The notes beneath the pieces are model-generated. The model made no database searches. It was not told where the DNA came from and saw nothing but the letters and a program-made list of their open reading frames with translations. Of a stretch of DNA of 64,000 nucleotides, positions 23,783 through 35,938 are shown in pieces. Each line of letters starts with the position of its first letter. The stretch's first letter is position 1. This stretch comes from Myrica gale (Eukaryota > Streptophyta > Magnoliopsida > Fagales > Myricaceae). The stretch covers positions 4,451,001-4,515,000 of the forward strand of contig OZ005621.1 in NCBI GenBank assembly GCA_963930655.1. The letters are read 5' to 3'. The position numbers and the translations under genes were made by a program.

Positions 23783-25036
23783 TGTGCTTATGTGTGCTAC
23801 ACGGCTCTCTCCAGTGAACCTCGTGATTATGTATGCAATGGTCTGCATAACAAATCTCAAGCAGTCTCCACAAGCACTCTTATTCTTGGGATGCTCACAA
23901 CCGTTCTCTCTGTTCTTTACTCTGCTCTTTGCGCTGGATCTTCAGCGACATTTCTATCTCCACCATCTTCACCCAAGGCTAGTATGCATAGTCAAAATCT
24001 CTGTTAGTATTTTCACATTTTGGAAGTATTTCCTTTGCCCACATGATGGAGAGGATTTTGTACGGAAGAAACAATTCTAATTCTTTGCTCTACTTCATTG
24101 CGGAATGAAGTCTTGGATACTTCCTGACGTTGGGAAGGGTCACATTGAGATTATTAAATTGGAACCATCCTGTTATAGTTATGACCGTTATTTCAATATT
24201 CTAGTCATTTGGATGTGCTCTTTACTTCTCTGACTGTTCATTTCATGTGACTGATAAGGTAGTAAAGGCCAAACAATATTGGTAGGGAATTGGGATTTTA
24301 AAGGTCTAATACAGTGTCTTGGTTGATCTCACCTGCAGCTAAGAATGCTCGCTACATTGAAACATGTTGAGCAGAGATGTTTTTAATACATAATGAAACT
24401 TGCCTGCTGGTTGCTTAGGGTGGCCGAACAAGTTTCCTGGTTTTTTAATACATTCATTTGGTTGGATTACATTTCCTTGCTGATAACTCTCTTAACTGAA
24501 TGCGAGAGCCTCAGAAACAGTAGCCAAACAGTGGCTTTGAAACTGATAATGAATTCCACCAAGTTCGCAGAACATTGTTCCTACAATTTGAATTCTCTCT
24601 CACTTCCAGGGTGACTTATAAAGTGGATCCTTGTGTACATCAATGGAACTTCGATAAGATGTTGTCACATATGATATATGCTGATATTATCTAGTTGTTA
24701 GATACTACGAACTTTCTAATATTGTTAAATCCTGTCACAGCTGCGAAGAAGCCTCTTCTAGAAGCGGAAGAGTTGGAAGAAGGAAAGGATAAGAAGGAAA
24801 CAGAAGCGCGTCCAGTTAGTTATTCTTATACGTTCTTCCATCTGATTTTTGCTTTGGCTAGCATGTACTCAGGTATGCTTCTCTCTGGATGGACCAATTC
24901 ATTTGAGAGCTCAGACCTGATTGATGTTGGCTGGTCATCAGTTTGGGTTAGGATCTGCACGGAATGGGTTACTGCTTTGCTGTATATCTAGTCTCTTGTG
25001 GCTCCTCTCATTTGCCCTGATCGCGAGTTCTTTTGA
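23783..25036 (+). pseudogene. Serinc/TDE1-family membrane protein, 3' fragment with stop
   Basis: Serinc proteins are multipass membrane proteins. Two exons of the carboxyl part are visible. Exon A runs from 23783 (after TTATTTAG) to 23981 (before GTATGC) and encodes YTALSSEPRDYVCNGLHNKS, then AVSTSTLILGMLTTVLSVLY. Exon B starts at 24741 (after CACAG) and encodes AKKPLLEAEELEEGKDKKE, RPVSYSYTFFHLIFALASMY and SSVWVRICTEWVTALLYI. The splice phase is consistent. At 24989-24991 the conserved Trp codon is TAG; the normal ending SLVAPLICPDREFF and a TGA at 25034-25036 follow in the same frame. No upstream Serinc exons were found; the region on the left is the hAT element. It is a 5'-truncated pseudogene. 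Loss of about 15 terminal residues alone might be tolerated, so the main argument is the missing N-terminal exons. Confidence 0.85.
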
Positions 25037-27165
25037 TCCTACTGTTCGCGACAGGTCTTGCAATCCCAGAACCTCTTACGATGTGGATTATATGGTGTGA
25101 TAGAATATTTGCCCGAGTTCGGTTCTTTTTCTTTTTCTTTTTCCTTTTTTTCTGGGGTGGAAAAAGAAAAGAGACAGGAAGATGGGGGCAGGGATGTTAG
25201 GTCTGTCAGGTGTTGTATCCTTTTGTGCTTAGGTCTGCCTATAGTCGATTATGGAGTAAATATGGTTAAGAAATCAGTGCTTGCCATGTGAATTCTAGTA
25301 TCAAACTTGTTCTTTTATCACCTTTCTTTAGTGTCATTTTAAATGATACATCTTTCTTCTTCTTCTTACTTCTTCAAATTTGTGCGTTACATGACTTGTT
25401 TATGTTGTTGGCATCGGCTTTCATATGGACAATACCATCAATTCCCACAGAACTATGTGACATATGGTTTGGATGAAATGACTGAATTTGACCTTCCATT
25501 TCACTTTGGAAAGGGGAGAGATAGATATACCTTTTGAGGCATCGACCTCTAAGGTTATAGGTGTTGTTCAACAAATTTTTGGGGCCCCAGAACGCCAAGA
25601 GATATATTAAAGTTTGTTGTGATTGGTACTGGTACTATCAACCAATTGATACATCCATATATCTCTCTTTTAATGCTGATATCCCATTGATAGTGACAAC
25701 CCATCGGATGGAGCAATTCAAATTCTTTCTTTTAAACATCACTTTCAATTTATTATTATTATTATTATTTATTTTGCAGTTGCGAAGTACGGATACCATG
25801 TTTGAGGGTGAAAATTTTGGGTATTGAGGTTTGAAAAATATAAAGTAAAGATATGTTATTGGAATTTGTGAAAAAGTGAAAAGAGAGAAATTTTTAATAA
25901 ATATTATAATAAAAAAAAATATGTGGTGAATTTTTTATTAGTAAACCTAAAATTTTGAACCCAACTTATTGGGGTTCAAACATGCATATCTTGTCTGTCT
26001 GGTTGAATTGCAAGAATCATGCCATGGTCTCAAATTTCTGTATTCAATAGCATATAGTTGAAGTTTTCAAATCAATTTAGTCTGCTATTAGTTAGCTCTT
26101 TGTTATTAAATTGGCTTGATGACCTTTTCATCTACAAATCAATATCTTCATGCCTTCCAAAAAATATAAAAAACAAAAATCATCCCAACAGAAACTATCA
26201 TTCAAGATCTTATATGTTCGGTTTGAGTAAAAATGTAGGATTGTAGAGAAGTCGTGAATATTTATGTTGAATAGTATTTTATCGGTGTTTGTGTAAAGTA
26301 GAGAGAAATGATTTGATGCAATTGTTTAATAAAAAAATATTGGAGTTATGTGAAAAAGTATAGAGAGAAAATTTATGTTGAATAAAAAAGTAAAAAGTTA
26401 TTGGAGATTGTGTAAAATATATTGGTGTTTGTGTTTGAATTATGAATATGTTCGGTAGTAGTTTTGTGAATATATTTGAATACTGAAAAAATTTAGAAAA
26501 CGAACACAAATAACCCAAGATGGAGCTAGGATCAAGGCTGATTTTAGGGGAATTTATATCAAAATCTTGTGTATTCTCATTTCTCATTACCATTTGATTG
26601 AAAAGAGAAAAACAAAAAACAAAAATCTAATATTCCAGTCCACTAATAAAGAGCATGTCTTTTCACCTACCACTTTAACCTATGGGAAAAAATATAACTC
26701 ATAGTAATTGAGTTTAATGGACTTAAGGTGAGTTTGTTAACAAAAATTTTACACCTCCTAAAATTTTGATAAAAAAGTATATTATAATCTCTCTCCTTAT
26801 TACATCATTATTTTTCACTATAATATATATTAAAAATTACATCTTTTTTACTTTTTTATCCAATTTAATACTCTAAAATTTTAATTTTCTTAAAATTTTA
26901 ATACGCAAACACAACGTTATGATTACTCTTACATTCCTTGTAAGAGAGAACCAGACTTAATATGCAGGATTAAATAATAAAATAAACATGGCTAATTTTT
27001 TTAATAGAAATTTTTTGAACCTCAGAATCCATTCCAATCCAACTATAAATCCTCGGTCTGACAAACCAAATCACGAGAAGTTCATTTATTAATAATTAAT
27101 GCGTTTCAAGTGAAACAAATTAATAAGTCACATGATTAGATATAAATACATAAGTAAATCGCATA
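25037..27165. other. Non-coding interval, AT-rich, with degenerate repeats
   Basis: No gene recognised. 26250-26480 holds loosely repeated units of the type GTTATTGGAG..GTGTAAAA..TATAGAGAGAAAA; similar AT-rich units recur near 25830-25930 and 57890-58060. A short (TTA)n is near 25753-25772. Confidence 0.4.
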
Positions 27166-27184
27166 AGAAGAAGAAGAAGAAGAA
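27166..27184. repeat. (GAA)n microsatellite
   Basis: Short AAG/GAA run about 330 bases upstream of the At5g19025-like start codon, in its presumed 5' region. Confidence 0.85.
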
Positions 27185-27363
27185 AGCCTCTTGATTCCTA
27201 TTTTTCCTTCCCTAACAAAAAAAAGTTCCCCACTTCCCGCTTTCCGCTTTCTACTTTTCCATCTCCACCTCCCACTCCTCTCTCGTGGAGCGTGCATCAT
27301 CCTAAACGATCTTATCCTGCGCACAACCACCCCTAACATACGCACCCATCGGACTAAACTGCG

Positions 27364-27381
27364 CCCCCCCCCCCCCCCCCC
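27364..27381. repeat. Homopolymer run of 18 C
   Basis: A pure C tract within a pyrimidine-rich leader upstream of the coding start at 27518. The length is prone to sequencing and replication error. Confidence 0.95.
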
Positions 27382-27517
27382 TCTTCCCTCCCCTTCTCCT
27401 CCACCATTTTCCCTTCAGACTCAAAGAATTAAGTATATAGATATATGCAAGGATATACATTCAGCGACCCCCTTCGCCTCCGTACTGGACACTCTCACTC
27501 GCTCTCATTTCTCTAAC

Positions 27518-30500
27518 ATGCGCCACCTCCTCTTCACCACCATGCCCTCCAACTGCAACTCCAACTCAACAATCCCCAAACCTCAAAAATCCTCAAACCC
27601 TAGCTCTAGCCCTAACCCTAGCCTCTGCAAGCACTCCCCCTCGGCCACACTCGACCTCCTCATCCTGATCCTGGTCCTCTTCTCCGGCTCCTTCCTTCTC
27701 TCCTCCTACTTCTCCTACCTCTTCAACTCCCTCTCCCTCCTGCTCTCTAACTACTCCCTCTCCCTCCTGCTCTCTAACTTCTCCCCTCTCCTTCACCACA
27801 TCTCTGTGCCTTACCTTCTCTCCTTCGTCGTCTTCTTCGCTTTCTCCGCCGCCCTCGCCGATTTCTGCTGCGGCGCCCGATCCAGGCGGTGTCACAACCC
27901 CGCCTGCAAGGGCTTGAAGAAGGCCATGGAGTTCGATTTGCAGATGCAGACCGAGGACTGCGTCAAATCCGCCTCCAAGTCCAAGGAGATCGATAGCTTG
28001 CCCTGGAAGGGCGGCAGCGAAGCTAACCCGGATTACGAGTGCCTCCGATCCGAGCTCAGGAAGATGGCACCGTCCAATGGACGCGCCGTATTGCTCTTCC
28101 GCGCTCGCTGTGGCTGTCCCGTCGCCAAGCTGGAGGGCTGGGGGCCCAAGCGTGGGAAGCGGCATAGGAGGTGAGCGTCTTTCCCTTTATTTTCGTTTTA
28201 TTTGGTACTATCCTTTTCAATTAATTAGATTGTAATGCCAATTGAATGCAATGCAGTGCCGTTTTGTCGGTGTGCAATCGGTGTTTTTTGTTCTTTCTTA
28301 TATTGTTTGTTACCTGCATTGATCGTTTATTTAGGGTTTCACTTTGGGTGTCTTTTGTCATTTTTTGTGTGATATAGCATGCGAGTAATTGGTTAGAGTG
28401 GGAAAAAAATTATCTTAAAAAGAAAGACTAATGTTTATTCAATTCATTTTCATCTGGGAAGACTGGAATTGATGCACTCAAGAAGCTATTTGTGATGCGC
28501 TCCTTATTTGGATAATTCTCACTGGACCATGCCATTCAACAGAAATTCCTCGTGGAAAGGGGGGTAGGGGGATGTTACTATTTGTTGCATTTGTTTTCGT
28601 ACTTTTTGGTTCTGCTGACAGTTGATATTAACTACTTTTGAGGGATTGGAAGGTTTGGATCTAGAACCTAACTAGATCCCCCTTATTAATCATTATCTGT
28701 CACCAGTGGAATGGGCAATTCCTATTACGAACTAGGGCTTGTATTTCCCTTTTGTTTCCCCTCTTTTATCCATTGGAATTATACAAAATTCCCATTTGAG
28801 TTCTAACCCCATATATTAGTGAAGCATTTAGAAAAAGAGGATAGTGGATGGCAAGCTGGGAAGGAATCTTTGTCAAAAGAGGTGGGAGCAAGTATTTGGA
28901 AGTAAGTCTTTGTTGTTGTGATATACAACCGCTGCATCTTGGATGTGGCATCTTGTATTGAAAATGGGTTGCAATAAGGTTTTATTTGCAGTTGTGTAAT
29001 GGGGTTTATTGGGCAATCTGCATGTGTCCTCCAAAAAGTAATGTATTCGTAACCGAACCGTTGGAATCAGGAGCTTCGTTATTCCCATATGGTTATGTTA
29101 TTTTTTGGCTGTTAGCTACATAAAACTCAGGTGCATTGTTGTGAGCAGAATGCAGCAAGATATGCAGGTAGAGGTACATTATGTTAGAATTTGTCATCAG
29201 GCAAGGTTCAGTGAAAGATTAGTCATCAAAATTGTCTAACCTATAATTAGGTGGAGTTGCCAGGCTTGCACATTGTATGGTAACATGAGTGAAGTCAAAA
29301 TGTATAAATTAATATGGTGGAGCACCTCTCTCCCTCTCTCTCTTTGAAACTAAATGTAGTTTTTTATGAGGCCATCTTTGCTAATGTTCAGGTATTGAAA
29401 TTGCATGGAGTCCCTTGGAGATTAGTCATGATAATTCTATGTCTCATTATGCTTTTTTTTTTTAAAGGATAAGTTTTTGCAGTTGCTACTTGTCATTGAT
29501 AGTTCATATCAACTTCACATATAGCCTTCATGAAAATATCTACTTTTTAAATGGTACAACTTGATTTTCTTGTGCCTTCAGTCTATGACAATCTTGGATT
29601 TATTAAGTTCCTCGTTCTATTTAATCGACCAAGAACTCCCTCCAATTTGTAATACACCCTACTGTTCCGCATACCTGCAAGAAAAAGTGAAACAGAAGAA
29701 GAGAAGAGCAAAGTCTCAGTTCCCTGCTAAGCTGAAGTATCGAAACTCCTAAATGAATTCAATTCCCAACAGCTCCATTTTTGTGTTGCAGTATCTTTGA
29801 CTTGCTTGACCACATAGTTATGGGACACCCAAGTCATCCCTGTTTGATTCAATGTTTATGGCATGCATGTCTAGTATGGGTAATGTTGCACAATGGGTGC
29901 TTGAGATAGTATAGTTCTTAAAAGTGGTAGTACAATTATCGTCTCACATTCATGTTAAAAATCTTCCACATTCTGGGTAATATGATTTTAGAGCATACAT
30001 ATGCCCTTGGTTGTTGGACATATACATAACATATCACTGTTTTGTGTTCCGAATGTGTTGCATGTGCTTGTGGTTTACTTATTAATTTATCCTTGAAGAT
30101 GTGAGTCTTATAAAGAATCCAAAGTGGTTCTGAATGGCATGATTCCAAAAAGCAAACAATTTGGTGATAACGTCTTAAGGCCTCCAAAGTTGTATCCAAC
30201 AAAATGCCAAATTTTGCAATTTACCAAACTAAAAGAAAAGATTAAAACAGAAGAAGAGAGTTTCTCAAATGCTTTGGAACATACATGTGAATTGGAACCA
30301 AGTATAAGGGCGATATTGAAGCTATCCTGACATTGTTGACAATGTAAACATTATAAGAAAAAGTGAGCAGTTGGGAAACTCTCATGAAGCCCCCAACCAC
30401 TGCAGGTCCTAGTTCGCTAAGGGGAACTAGAGAATTATGGGAACATGGTATTGTCCAAGGCATTCCGAGATTGGTTATGCGAGTCATGTGGGCCATGTTG

Positions 30501-31760
30501 AACACTTGACTGAGGAATATTTTGAAGTGATGTTTACAGTCAGAACCTTACCCAAAATGTTACGGCAGCAAGGTTCGAAAAAGGTGTGTTGTCCAGTGTC
30601 TTAAGAGTGGCTAAGGGCCAAATATGGGTGCATAGGTTTGAATACCCTCCTCCATGTTGGATTTGATTAAGGAAAAAAACTGGAGAATGCTTCACATAAT
30701 GATCAAATCTGCTGTTCAACTGAGTGAAATTACAGATTGAGCTGGATGTTGAAACACATGAGATTTCAGGATATTTGCAATCATTATGTAACCTAACGCC
30801 TAGTTTCTATGTTAATACTTCTCAAAGATGTTAAATTTGCGGGGTCTAGGGAATTTGCTATCCCATGTGGTGAATTCCATATCTTAGCACTTAAAAACTT
30901 GTTAACAAAGATAAAAGCTTATTAGCCATCTCATAGTGTTCTATTTGGTCTTGGGTCTTAGACAGATCTAGGAATTACCCCGATGATTAGTTTCAATGGT
31001 ACAGTGTTATCTGCTTGGCTTTGCCTGTCTGTAAAATTTGTATTTGGTTTGTATTGAGTGGATCAATAGATACTGAGGGCAGTCTCCTTACCATGTAAGA
31101 ATTGCTGATTGAAATTTAAATTTCTTGTGGCTAGTTTCCAGTTGATTAATAAAAATGGAAACCAATATTCTCTTCCCTTCCTCACTTCCAAGTTCTATTG
31201 TAATACAGAGCTCCATTTGAACTTAAATTGTGTATCAATTAATCTCTAGGTGCCTAAAATAAAGAATTTAGTTCTCTAGGCGAGTGGTCTTTCGAACAAG
31301 ATGCTTAGGTCAAGGGTTGTATATACAAAATAATTTATCAGTTCTCTGGCAAATTAGTGGTTTGAAATTTTAAATGACATTTTATATTCAGTAAAACTTT
31401 ATCATGTAATATTACTTCCGTAGTTGAACTTGAAGATGCTTCTTAACCGTGTTCTTGGACTACTGTGAGAGACAACTAGGCAATCTATCTTTGCTCTCTC
31501 TCTGTTGCATATAATCACATAGCTTAGCAACTCGGCAAGCTACACCGATATATTAACATTCTAATGGCTTAAAACTCGGTTCCCCCTTCAACCAGTTTCC
31601 TGTACAACAAAATTTCAAGTGACCTTTGCAATTTATTTTGTTCAAGTGTATGCTCTAGACAGGGTGATCTTTCATTTTGTTAGGACTTATCTTTGTGCTT
31701 GCTGGTGCTTGCAGGGCTCTGGCCAGTCTGTCAGGAAATGGAGGAGGAGATCATCGCTGA
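27518..31760 (+). CDS. At5g19025-like membrane protein (L34e superfamily), two exons
   Basis: Exon 1 is 27518-28170 and exon 2 is 31715-31760. The 3544 bp intron has GTGAGC at the donor and TTGCAG at the acceptor. The 699 coding bases give 232 residues, ending GPKRGKRHRRALASLSGNGG and DHR. By recall this is the plant family represented by Arabidopsis At5g19025, annotated L34e superfamily; its function is unknown. Visible parts are a Ser/Asn/Pro-rich start, SLCKHSPSATLDLL, a first membrane segment at about residues 45-70, a second around 95-120 (PYLLSFVVFFAFSAALADFC), then a Cys-rich RCHNPACKGLKKAMEFDLQM region, NPDYECLRSELRKMAP and NGRAVLLFRARCGCP. An alternative ATG at 27542 (MPSN) would remove eight residues. 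A frame read only to 28173 ends at TGA right at the donor, so a single-exon call would lose the conserved tail. The gene appears intact. Confidence 0.85.
27727..27780 (+). repeat. 27 bp in-frame tandem duplication in the membrane region
   Basis: 27727-27753 and 27754-27780 are identical except for the last base. They encode SLSLLLSNY then SLSLLLSNF between the two membrane segments of the At5g19025-like protein. Confidence 0.95.
28171..31714 (+). other. Large intron of the At5g19025-like gene
   Basis: 3.5 kb without recognisable genes or complete transposons on either strand. A possible tRNA-related or SINE-like motif near 31275-31320 is too weak to call. Confidence 0.6.
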
Positions 31761-32765
31761 CTGTTAATGATGCATCACTAGGGTCCACTTCATATGTGTC
31801 CCTTTTCCTAAGTTTATAAGATGTTTTTACTTTAACAGATACTTCAGTCGTTATCAAAACAATTTTTTAAAGTCCTACAATCCGATGGCACTTCCATATA
31901 AGTGTGAAACAACCTTCCCTGTGCCTTGCATTACCTTGGAAGAGAGTCTCTCATTTGTGGACGGATTTATACCAAATAAAATATATAATGCCAGATTGAT
32001 CGCTGTCTTTAATTTGTGTAGATTCTGCAGTTTAACTGTCCATGGTTGTTAAATCACTTTGGTTTTCGGATTCATCTATCCTGCCTTTGGTATGTAGGCC
32101 ATGTTTTCCATATTGGACTGGTTGAGAAGATGCTGATGCGTGGCTCCTCGACTGTATAAATGATAAAGAGCATCCAACAATTTATGCTCGTTTTCGGAAG
32201 ACGAGCTCATTGATACAAAACCAGGTGTTGTGTGCAGGCTTTAGCGTATTGGAAGGTGACAATTGCCAAACAAGAAATTGTTCGATCTGGCTTTTTTTAA
32301 GATAAATGCTGGATACTACCTTGGATGGAGTAAAGAAAGTGCAATTCACCTAAGTGAACAACATATTAGGAAAGTTGAGGACTCCTTTTTAAAAGAAAGT
32401 GAGGTAAGAAAAAACAAGAACCAAATAAAAGCTGACAGGAGAAACAGAGAGTTCATTGTCCGGTTGAAAGACTTCAGTTACATATTTTGATGGATGTGTC
32501 AGACCCTTAAAACGACGGTCTAACAAGTAAGGAGTAAGGGGCCTAACTGCCTTCAGCTATTGACGGTGGGGTTAAAGTGGGGAAGCTGGTGTCTGTGGTG
32601 GGACTAAAGAAGGGAAATTGGTGTCTTTGTTCCAAGAATGGAGAGAGAACCCTCTCCTTCCTCATAAATTTTCTTTTTCTCCCGAGCGGCCTGATCACAA
32701 ATTCACAATTAAGAACAACAGGAGGTAAATTCTGGATGGAAAGATCACCTTAAACAAGGCTTCTA
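31761..32765. other. Non-coding interval after the At5g19025-like gene
   Basis: The first few hundred bases are presumably the 3' UTR. The open frame at 32263-32490 (75 residues, Lys-rich) matches no family I know and is probably chance. Confidence 0.4.
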
Positions 32766-33115
32766 GCGCACCACTGAGCTAAATTAAGGGCAGCAGCATT
32801 AGCTTCACGAGGAGTCCAAACAAACTGCCGTTTCTCATTCTTACTAAGAAGGGTACGGATGGTGAGCACCTCCCTGCGATATCCCAATCCGGAATGGTTG
32901 AGGACAGTGTCACTTGGTGCACAAGATTAAGACAATCGCCTTCAATAATAAGCTCCTGTCTTGGGTATAAAAAGGCCACTTGGCAGGCCAAACGAGCTGC
33001 GCGAGCCTCCCCTTTTATAGGATTAATGCCATCCACCTTATCAGTGTGAGCCTGGAGGATTTGACCTGCAGCATTACGACAAATAACGGTCTCGTGATCT
33101 CGGCTCATGATTGTT
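32766..33115 (-). mobile_element. RNase H domain remnant of a second LINE lineage
   Basis: On the minus strand the fragment has GLRGTIMSRDHETVICRNAA, GEARAARLACQVAF, IIEGDCLNLVHQV and, after a frameshift, FVWTPREANAAALNLAQW followed by CARSLV and a stop. This is the reverse-transcriptase-associated RNase H (RVT_3) pattern: xxGxxxR at the start, EAxAxxxA, ExDxxxxV and a late PRxAN. It differs in wording from the LINEs at 35.3 and 37.4 kb. The fragment abuts the 5' end of the PPR pseudogene, so it may have replaced that gene's original start region. Its ends are not defined by a poly(A) tail or duplication. Confidence 0.65.
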
Positions 33116-35211
33116 CCTCTCAGACCCAAATCATTCTGGTTTCGATTTCCAGCCGCAAATCTCATATGGGTCTCCACCATAACCTCCAAACCTGCTCGTC
33201 CTCCTCGGCTTCCCTTAGACCCAGAACACCATCTTCATGTCTTCTTCGGTGGCAAAACCAATCACTACAACTCGGACTACGAGCTTTCAGTGGTGGCGGC
33301 GTTGAAGACTTGTTCGTCCCTTTTGGCCATCTCTCAAGGCCGACGAATCCATTGTTTGGTATTGAAATCCGGGCTCGATTCCAATACTTTTATCCGGAAC
33401 AGTTTGATTAACATGTAAGCGAAATGTGGGTTTGTCGACGACGCTCGATCCCTCTTTAATTCCTTTTCTAAGCTGGATCCCGTGTCTTGTAATATTATGA
33501 TCGCTGGGTATGTGAACATTGGGCAGTTGGAGGATGCTCGCCGGTTGTTTGACGTAATGCCCGGTAAAGGCTGCGTCTCCTACACGACTATGATCATGGG
33601 TCTGGACCAAAATGATTGTTGGTTCCAGGCCGTTGAGGTTTTCAAGGATATGAGGTCTGCAGGTGTTCCCCCAAACGACGTTACACTGTCAAGTGTCATT
33701 TCAGCTTGTTCGCATATAGGTGGGATTTGGAATTGCCGGATGCTTCATGTGTTAGCAATTAAGCTGCAGCTTGACAGATTGGTTCTTGTTTCGACGAATT
33801 TGTTGCACATGTATTGTCTTTGTTTGAGTGTAGTGGAGGTGAAAAATTTGTTCGAGGAGATGCCAGAGTGCAATATCGTTTCATGGAATGTGATGTTAAA
33901 TGGTTATGCAAAAGCGGGTCTTGTTGGTCTGGCCAGAGGGTTGTTTGAGAGGATTCCTGCAAAAGATGTAGTTTCTTGGGGCACAATGATTGATGGCTAT
34001 GTGCAAGTAGAATCGTTAGGCGAAGCTTTGATGATTTATCGTGCAATGTTACGTACTGGATTGGGACCCAATGATGTCATGATGGTGGATTTGATTTCTG
34101 GCTGTGCTCGACAAATGGCATTGAGAGAGGGTCAGCAGTTTCATGGTACAACTATAAAGACAGGTTTTGACAGTTATGATTGTATGCAGGCAACGATTAT
34201 TCATTTTTATGCAGCTTGCAGTGTGATGACACTTGCTCGTTTGCAATTTGAAGTGGGCATCAAAGGTCATCTTGCATCTTGGAATGCCCTCATTGCAGGA
34301 TTTATAAAAAATGACATGATTGATGAGGCAAGGCACGTATTCAATGAGATGCCCAAAAGAGATGTGTTTTCATGGAGCACAATGATTTCTGGTTATACAC
34401 AGAGTGAACAACCTAATTTGGCTCTAGAACTCTTCCATGGAATGGTAGCTTGTGGTATCCGACCCAATGAAATTACTATGGTGAGCGTTTTGTCAGCAAT
34501 CGCCACTTTGGGCACATTGAAAGAAGGAAGATGGGTCCATGAATATATATGTAATAACTCCATCCCTCTTAATGACAATTTAAGAGCAGCTTTGATTGAC
34601 ATGTATGCCAAATGTGGGAGTGTCAATACTGCCTTGAATGTTTTCTATCAGATGCGAGAAAAAGCCTCGAGTGTCTCACCATGGAATGCAATTATATGTG
34701 GGTTGGCAATGCATGGGCATGGTAATTTGTCTCTGAAAGTATTCACTGACTTGCAAGGCCGTCCTATTAAGCTCAATTCATCACATTCATTGGAGTCTTA
34801 ACCGCGTGTTCCCATGCTGGATTGGTGGAGGTAGGGAAGAGATATTTTAAGATGATGAAGAATGTGTATAATATAGAGCCAAATATCAAGCATTATGATT
34901 GTATGATTGATCTGCTGGGCAGAGCTGGTCGTTTAGAAGAGGCTGAGGAAATAATAAGTGGCATGCCCATGGAGGCAGATATTGTGATATGGGGTACATT
35001 ATTGGCAGCATGTAGGACTCACGGGAATGTGGAAATAGGAGAGAGGGCTGCAGAGAGTTTGGCAAGGTTGGAACCATCTCATGGAGCTGGTAGAGTTCTT
35101 CTATCTAACATATATGCAGATGCAGGTAGGTGGGAGGATACATTTTCAACAAGGAGAATAATGCAAACTCAGAGAATGAAGAAATCTCCAGGTTGCAGTG
35201 GTGTTATATGA
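33107..35211 (+). pseudogene. MEF18: MEF18-like PPR RNA-editing factor, broken
   Basis: The gene is intronless and PLS-type, similar throughout to the Arabidopsis mitochondrial editing factor MEF18 (At5g19020). Repeats read DARRLFDVMPGKGCVSYTTM, SWNVMLNGYAKAGLVGLARG, SWGTMIDGYVQ, VFSWSTMISGYTQSEQPNLA and PWNAIICGLAMHGH, ending with the E-type tail (HYDCMIDLLGRAGRLEEAEE, ADIVIWGTLLAACRTHGNVE, LSNIYADAGRWED). Two lesions are visible. A TAA at 33416-33418 replaces the Tyr codon of the usual LINMYAKCG. One base is missing at about 34777-34783, after which the frame continues at VLTACSHAGLVEVG. The first recognisable family sequence is near 33240; the ATG at 33107 overlaps an antisense LINE remnant and may not be the ancestral start. 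Assembly error is an alternative for either lesion, less likely for both. Confidence 0.85.
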
Positions 35212-35331
35212 TTACATGGTGATATTCAAATACTGTGGTTCTATTTAAAATAGAGGCCACTGTTGATTTATACCGAAAGACAAGACAGCTTCCAATGTCA
35301 CTGTGAACTGTTGAAATAATCCTTGTATAAT

Positions 35332-35938
35332 GGAGGTGGACACCAGGGATCTGATTTCTATGATCCGGAGGCGGTATTTTGAACATGCCCATGCTTGGGT
35401 AGTGGTGAGTCAAGGTGCTCGGTTGAGGTGGTTTCCGCCTTCTAATGGTAGGCTGAAAAGTTAACTCGGATGTAACAATCCATCCTAATGGGTCTTACAT
35501 AACTATCTCGATTCGAGATTCTCTCAGTTCCCTTTGTATGGTATACACGGAACGTTTTGCTGCTATGGACCCGCTTGTTGGTGAAGCTTTGACAGTTGTA
35601 GAGGCAAAATGGATTTGGCGAGGAAGCATCAGTGGCACTTTGTGGACTTTGAATGTGATTCTTTGGTCCTTTGCAAAGAGGTTCTGGTTGCTGGAAAGAC
35701 AGTGCTGGGCTATTGAAGCTTCAGTGGAGCGGATCAAAAGAGATGAGCGGAATTCAGGATTGGCATATTGTGTGGGTGTGGTGTAATAGATTAGCTCATT
35801 TGCTCGCTAAATGGGCTGCTAGTGGTGCTTCGGTTGGTCTTATTTCTGTTTCTAGTATTCCCGAGCATATCCGGGATTATGATATGCTTTACAACTTTAC
35901 TTATCAGTAATTGGAAGGTCATTATTTAGCAAAAAAAA
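35332..35938 (+). mobile_element. 607 bp 5'-truncated LINE with 14 bp target duplication
   Basis: Flanked by identical AATCCTTGTATAAT at 35318-35331 and 35939-35952, with an A-rich tail just before the right copy. The body encodes, across frameshifts, the LINE RNase H domain: MVYTERFAAMDPLVGEALTV, a FECDSLVLCKEV segment in another frame, and NRLAHLLAKWAASGASVGLI. It is the same lineage as the LINE at 37358-40199. Target-primed reverse transcription explains the truncation, tail and duplication. It landed 120 bases past the PPR reading frame. Confidence 0.92.

Noticed and set aside
27593..28165. 190-residue minus-strand frame, Gly/Glu-rich
   Set aside because: It is antisense to exon 1 of the At5g19025-like gene and reflects its pyrimidine-rich coding strand.
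33759..34626. Minus-strand frames across the PPR gene
   Set aside because: Antisense shadows of the PPR repeats; no family similarity.
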